Below, piece by piece: positions 59,815 through 64,000 of a stretch of 64,000 nt of DNA. The notes below the pieces were generated by a model that saw only the letters and a list, made by a program, of their open reading frames with translations, had not been told where the DNA came from and did not search any database. Position numbers and translations under genes: made by a program. How positions within the stretch are numbered: position 1 is the first letter of the stretch; every line of letters starts with the position of its first letter. Source of the DNA: Osmia lignaria lignaria (lineage: Eukaryota > Arthropoda > Insecta > Hymenoptera > Megachilidae); NCBI RefSeq assembly GCF_051020975.1, contig NC_135040.1:2659501-2723500 (forward strand), in the 5' to 3' direction.

Positions 59815-60230
59815 AAGTGAAATCATCGACGCACTTCAGCACAAGACGGTTTAGGTTTCATGTGTGCCAACCTAAGTTGTTTTGGAAATGCCTTGATTTT
59901 GTGTGTCGACAACGAGTGCCATCTACTCTATCCTAACCTATTTCTGGTAGCGGTGAAGTCACTGCAATTATTTATATATTTTAAATTGTAAACAAAAAAA
60001 ACCAGGAAAACATATTGTACCTTGTGAAGTATGTTCTATTATATACCGTATAAGTTATCACAAATCTAAATGTTGTTAACAGTTTTAAGGATATCACAAG
60101 TTATTGTGATGTATTTAACCTTCAATTTGAGTAATTCAGATTATTATTAAGAACTGATTTTATTTATACGTCTACTTATCATTCATGTTTGTTGAATAAT
60201 TTCACTGATTATACAAAAACATTTTTACAG
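59815..60230 (+). promoter_or_regulatory. Probable MRPL36 promoter, 5' untranslated exon and intron
   Basis: The acceptor ACATTTTTACAG ends at 60230, five bases before the MRPL36 start, so the 5' untranslated region is very likely spliced. A first exon probably lies in the balanced part around 59870-59960 (CCTAACCTATTTCTGGTAGC). I cannot fix its donor or the transcription start. Confidence 0.35.
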
Positions 60231-60235
60231 GAACA

Positions 60236-60631
60236 ATGAATGTATCTTCATTATTTAGAACAGCATGTCAAAATGTAGGTTTAATTATACCCAGAATATC
60301 TGTGGAACCAGTAAGAAATATCCTGAGTCGTAAAATGCATCATATGTGTAATAAATCATACTTCTATGATTTGTCAAATACTTATACAAATAAAATTGGT
60401 CCAGTTGGATTACTTCAGCCTTTTTTACCAATGTATAACTTAACATGTGGTTTAAAAATGAAAACAGTGTTACATCGACGTTGTAGGCATTGTATTTTAA
60501 TGTGGAGGAATGGCAGAAAATATATAAAATGTAAAGCAATGGGCAGGCACAATCAAGTGGAAAAGAAGCCAAAAATTTATCAGATATGGAAAGTAACACA
60601 TGCTACCCATGGGAAGCCTCGTGAATGGTAG
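60236..60631 (+). CDS. mRpL36: Mitochondrial ribosomal protein bL36m
   Basis: This is a 131-residue single coding exon for the large-subunit protein bL36m of the mitochondrial ribosome, where it binds 23S-type rRNA and a zinc ion. The conserved domain starts at about residue 72 (GLKMKTVLHRRCRHC) and has the zinc-ribbon ligands Cys83, Cys86, Cys99 and His105 (C-x2-C-x12-C-x5-H), as in bacterial L36. The first 70 residues, rich in Arg, Ser and Asn with no acidic cluster, fit a cleavable mitochondrial targeting sequence; the LLQPFLP segment just before the domain is also usual for animal homologues. A C-terminal extension of about 20 residues follows the domain. The start was chosen because it is the first ATG after a good splice acceptor and gives the expected presequence. 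Convergent with the minus-strand genes that follow. Confidence 0.93.
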   Translation: MNVSSLFRTACQNVGLIIPRISVEPVRNILSRKMHHMCNKSYFYDLSNTYTNKIGPVGLLQPFLPMYNLTCGLKMKTVLHRRCRHCILMWRNGRKYIKCKAMGRHNQVEKKPKIYQIWKVTHATHGKPREW

Positions 60632-60668
60632 AATATATGTTATAAGTGTAACTTACAGTATGCATTAA

Positions 60669-60731
60669 AATAAAATTATTAATACATAAACTGGTACCTA
60701 TTTCATCTTATACAGCTTATGTACAAATAAA
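60669..60731 (+). promoter_or_regulatory. MRPL36 polyadenylation signals
   Basis: AATAAA occurs at 60669-60674, 38 bases after the stop codon, and again at 60726-60731. Either would end the transcript before the convergent gene at 60907. Confidence 0.6.
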
Positions 60732-60896
60732 ATAGTATAATTTACACAGTTTTTATTACACATTTTATTCAATTACAAAAAAATGGTATTTAAGGTGTTT
60801 ACGCAGACACAATACATTTTACATTGTCTGATAAGTTTAACATCTGTACACACTAGATGCTGAAAAATAAAAAGTGGTTACAATGTTAGGGTGCAT

Positions 60897-60902
60897 TTTA
60901 TT
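60897..60902 (-). promoter_or_regulatory. Polyadenylation signal of the small minus-strand gene
   Basis: AATAAA on the minus strand starts 4 bases after the stop codon of the 60907-61340 gene, implying a very short 3' untranslated region. MRPL36 signals on the other strand lie 166 or more bases away, so the two transcripts need not overlap. Confidence 0.5.
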
Positions 60903-60906
60903 TGTA

Positions 60907-61340
60907 TCATTGTTCTAAAATTTGTATCTTACTATAAGGAGGACAGGTAACGCTGCAAACATTGCGTAATGTTGTATATGGCTGGTATTTATTGTGCCAA
61001 TATGTGTAACTTCGAGGAGAAAAAGGAGTATAAGGAGGACTATAAGGTGTAAAAGGATGTATTGCATAATGAACCTGTTATTACAGAGAGAGAATAATTA
61101 GTAGTATCTGAATAATTCATCATATGAATTATGATTTTCGGCGTTTGGAAACATACAGTACAAGAATTATCAGGTGGTCCCTGTAAAATTTCTGCAGGAA
61201 TTACATTGCAAGAAGGTGGACACTGTTGACATGAACCATTTGCTTGGATGCTAAGTTAACAGATACAATGGATCATTGTACTAAATGGTATATAATACTG
61301 AAAGAAATCGGAAAATTATTGTCAAAATTACTTACGACAT
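60907..61340 (-). CDS. Small Cys/Pro/Tyr-rich protein, three exons, function unknown
   Basis: Coding exons are 61336-61340, 61157-61250 and 60907-61074. Together they give 88 codons plus stop in one continuous frame. Donors are TC|GTAAGTAAT and ACT|GTATGTTTC; acceptors are GTTAACTTAG and GTAATAACAG, the latter preceded by a TACTAAT branch-point-like sequence. Introns are 85 and 82 bp, the same size class as in the neighbour. The protein starts MSIQANGSCQQCPPSC, has a middle HPFTPYSPPYTPFSP and ends NVCSVTCPPYSKIQILEQ. Cysteines fall in two clusters, CQQCPPSC and CSVTC. An in-frame stop lies upstream of the ATG. There is no hydrophobic signal peptide or membrane segment, so it is probably intracellular. 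A better-looking acceptor (TTTCTTTCAG near 61300) exists in intron 1, but its use leads to an early stop, so the first intron is the weak point of the model. It lies 206 bp downstream of the ADCY10-like stop codon on the same strand. Confidence 0.5.
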
Positions 61341-61546
61341 AGTGGATTTATTTTATGTTTACTGATTTATGGACTAGAATTTTATTTCGTAAATGAGAAG
61401 AAAAATTTGAAGATCAACTCGTCATTTATTTCGCACTTCAATTTAATTTACCATGAAAACTATAATTTATTTGTTTATTTTTAAAGCTTCATAAAAACGG
61501 ACAGGTCATTATAATTACAATTAGTTATTATTATTATACATTTTGG

Positions 61547-64000
61547 TCAATTACTATACTTTGGTAGGGGAAAGGTAAAGGATACCATGTTCGAATCGTT
61601 TACATTAATTTCGTCCCATTTGATTTTCATTTGACTTTGTGAAATTTCTTTCCACAGATCTTCTTGTACAGGAGATATTCTACCTGACCAAGCCTACAAA
61701 CATTTATAATTTAAAAAGTTGTCAATTCTATCGAAATTTGTTGAGAAACCTTTTCACAATGCATTGCCCAGGTGTATATCATTTTGTTCTCCATTTTCTG
61801 GCACACCTTTTTCAATCGTTTCAACATCTTTAACGCTGTATTTTTTCGGAACTGTATCATATAATAGTATCCTTTCAGTAACATGTATCTACAATGATTC
61901 CAAATTGATTTTCATTAGTATTGCAATACCTCAGGATCTAATGGTATCATTAAGTACCTGGGAATCATGATTCGGACGATCTTGACCGTTTTCTTCAATT
62001 CTTTCAGCATATGTTCTATCTGTCTCATAGTGATGGTGGCATCAACATTTCTGCTATTTATTTTGTGAACTATTCAGAGGAAAATATGTGAGAAACAGCA
62101 TCTTCTTAACTCTAAAAAATCTACTGGTAATAATGATATACCATAGAGAACAAGTAGACCTTCAAGTTTTTTGCAAGAAGTCATTGTTGCTGCTACTATA
62201 TGTTCATCCATAATGGGTGCACTTTCTACACTTCTTCCACTCCATACTTTAGCAGCCTCCCATTGTTCAGTCCTGACACACCTTTGTAAATAAATGATAC
62301 ATTTATCTGTATAAAATCCTTAACGCCAATCTTTGCACCCTGTTAATTAAATACACATACCACAGCCACATAGAAGTGAAGTACCGTCTTTCCGCTTCCG
62401 GATCGTGAAAGCTAATCATTTGTTCACCCTCTCGAAGAAAATATTGTTCGCAGCTATCAAAGGAGAGAACCGTCAATCCGGTGTCTAAATGAACGTCGGC
62501 GCAAAGTGCGTAGTACCAAGTAAGTCCAGACTTGTCCAGGTCATTACGAGATACAAATTCTACAATTTTATTAAAATTTCACTGTGTTAATATTCAGAAT
62601 CTAGTTTCTTCTTATTCATTACCCAATTCACGCAATTGGGTGATCACTTCCGAGTGACGACAAGAGATCATGAGAAGATGAGCCAATCGGGGAAGGATCA
62701 ACAGTTTCAGGAATGTGGATCCTATGGTACTGGCCATTCTGCTGCAGATGAAGCCGATTTGAGTGGCTTTTGATATTTGTCCTCTCACCCAACGTGAGAA
62801 GAATATTCCTGCGTAAAGTTCAGCGACCAGGTTCAACTCTTGCGCTTCGAGGGCGTCTCTGCATTCGTTGCAAATGTTGATGCTTTTCTGTTCCAAATAT
62901 GGGATCACAGTCCTATGGAATCGGTTCTTAATTGTTACCATTTTAAATTCTTAGAAAAACGTTCGATGTGATATTCTTACCTGTCTTGGTACATGTGCGC
63001 TGTAATTAGCATGTTGGTGTAAGACGCGCAGAGGATAAATAGATCCTTGTTGGAAGTGAGGGCCGCATTCAAGCCCCAAATCGCCGCTAAACGAGCGTGT
63101 CTTTTCATGCCTTTGATCTTGTGTAAGGAGGGTTAATAGAAAACCTTGAATTTAGAATTGCTTTTCATAAATATCAATAGTAGATTTATTACCCTGAAGA
63201 GGTCAAACATCTGCGTTAAACACTCAGCCAATTGTTCAGTATAGTCGTAGCTGTCTGTCACATAATTGTTGTCCAGCGTCCAATCCTTCGTACAGGTAAG
63301 ATTCATTTTAAGTTGTATCAATTGCACGGTTGAACTTAGATCGATCATTATCTCGAGCCTGGGAAACTTATATCCCAAATTTTCTAAGGCCATTTCGAGG
63401 ATATGTTCCGCCTCGAATATGGAACCGCTTTCGAGGAAACATCGACCCTGAAGGGTCTGAATCTTGGAAGTGAGATAAGGTAGCATAACCATTTCATCAT
63501 CTTTCGATTTAAATAGCTATCCAATGATAATAGTTTAAGATAATTTTCTAAGATTTATTAAGATCTGGTTTCTTTAACATACCTCGCCGAGAACAGTTTC
63601 ACCTTCTGATAGAAGTCTTCTTGCTTGAGGTATGTTACTATAGAGTAAACAAATTTCAACAAACTCCAGTATTGCTACCAGTGTCATTTCAATATTTCCT
63701 GAAAGATTGAATAATTTCATAATGATCTCTAGAATGAATTAATATATTCCTGTTCTTAGTTTACCAATTCCACGACAGTGCTCCAGTATTTGAGTGTAAA
63801 CAGTCATTAGGATCAAATGACAATGACAATCAGCAAAGTCCGCGTCTGAAAATGTCGCTGTAGGCTTCTTTTCCATGCCTCTAAATATGTCCAAGCAGGC
63901 GAGAAATGCTTTCTCTTCTGTTATACAATATCTATTAATATGTTATAATAATCCAGGAGTTGTTACTGTCTTACTTTTTCGTTCATCGCCAGCGACAACT
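61547..64000 (-). CDS. Soluble adenylyl cyclase (ADCY10)-like protein, C-terminal part (5' end outside window)
   Basis: Eleven coding exons, in transcript order: 63975-64000, 63765-63917, 63583-63698, 63193-63516, 62981-63117, 62623-62912, 62361-62559, 62142-62281, 61958-62069, 61750-61888 and 61547-61693. All junctions are GT-AG except that the eighth intron is only 72 bp and needs an acceptor at CTGAATAG to keep the frame. Joined, they give about 593 residues ending FPLPKYSN before TGA (61547-61549). The protein is all-helical, TPR-like: EKAFLACLDIF, QARRLLSEGETVLGE, HARLAAIWGLNAAL, CADVHLDTGLTVLS, YMLLKGYYYMIQFRKNTALK, AWSGRISPVQEDLW. This pattern, order and wording most resemble the C-terminal helical region of type 10 (bicarbonate/calcium-stimulated) adenylyl cyclases, which make cAMP, for example in sperm. 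The two catalytic domains and the NTPase-like domain would lie upstream, outside the window, so enzyme activity cannot be judged here. Another TPR protein is the main alternative. Confidence 0.7.

Noticed and set aside
59581..59842. Minus-strand open frames with repeated TAGITHRR-like peptides
   Set aside because: They are translations of the 16-bp minisatellite.

Overview
This is eukaryotic, AT-rich, gene-poor DNA. Intron-split genes with short introns (about 70-100 bp), GT-AG splice sites, AATAAA signals, long AT-rich spacers, GC-richer islands and many short transposon remnants point to an insect. The protein-coding parts read like a hymenopteran, probably a bee; that placement is inference, not a database result.

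Three protein genes are clearly supported and one small gene is likely. (1) A single plus-strand exon of a beaten-path (Beat) immunoglobulin-superfamily gene lies at 12301-12550; its other exons were not found, so much of the flanking DNA may be Beat intron. (2) Mitochondrial ribosomal protein bL36m (MRPL36) is at 60236-60631, plus strand. (3) A small three-exon minus-strand gene at 60907-61340 encodes an 88-residue Cys/Pro/Tyr-rich protein of unknown function. (4) The last eleven coding exons of a minus-strand gene, 61547-64000, most resemble the C-terminal helical-repeat region of soluble adenylyl cyclase (ADCY10-like). The two minus-strand genes are head-to-tail, 206 bp apart, and converge on MRPL36.

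The roughly 48 kb between the Beat exon and MRPL36, and the first 12 kb, contain no coding sequence I can defend. They are filled with non-autonomous mobile elements: (A) a TA-flanked inverted-repeat family (at least eight copies) with a conserved GCGTAAACGTTTATACGC core; (B) a TTAA-flanked piggyBac-like MITE family (about ten copies and fragments) ending in CTCTCCATGGTCCG; (C) a foldback element built around tRNA-like 3' halves; (D) a roughly 90-bp dispersed repeat; a pogo-like MITE cluster; a solo LTR with an exact 5-bp target duplication; a dead mariner transposase fragment; and a probable non-LTR retrotransposon tail. Some are nested. There are also two GC-rich minisatellites, several local tandem duplications and a 330-bp near-perfect palindrome.

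The window is best read as the compact edge of a gene cluster on the right and a large intron or gene desert on the left. No new multi-gene system is visible. The most novel items are the small Cys/Pro-rich gene, the nested foldback at 50947-52029, the long palindrome at 57795-58124 and the CpG-rich minisatellite at 32055-32575.
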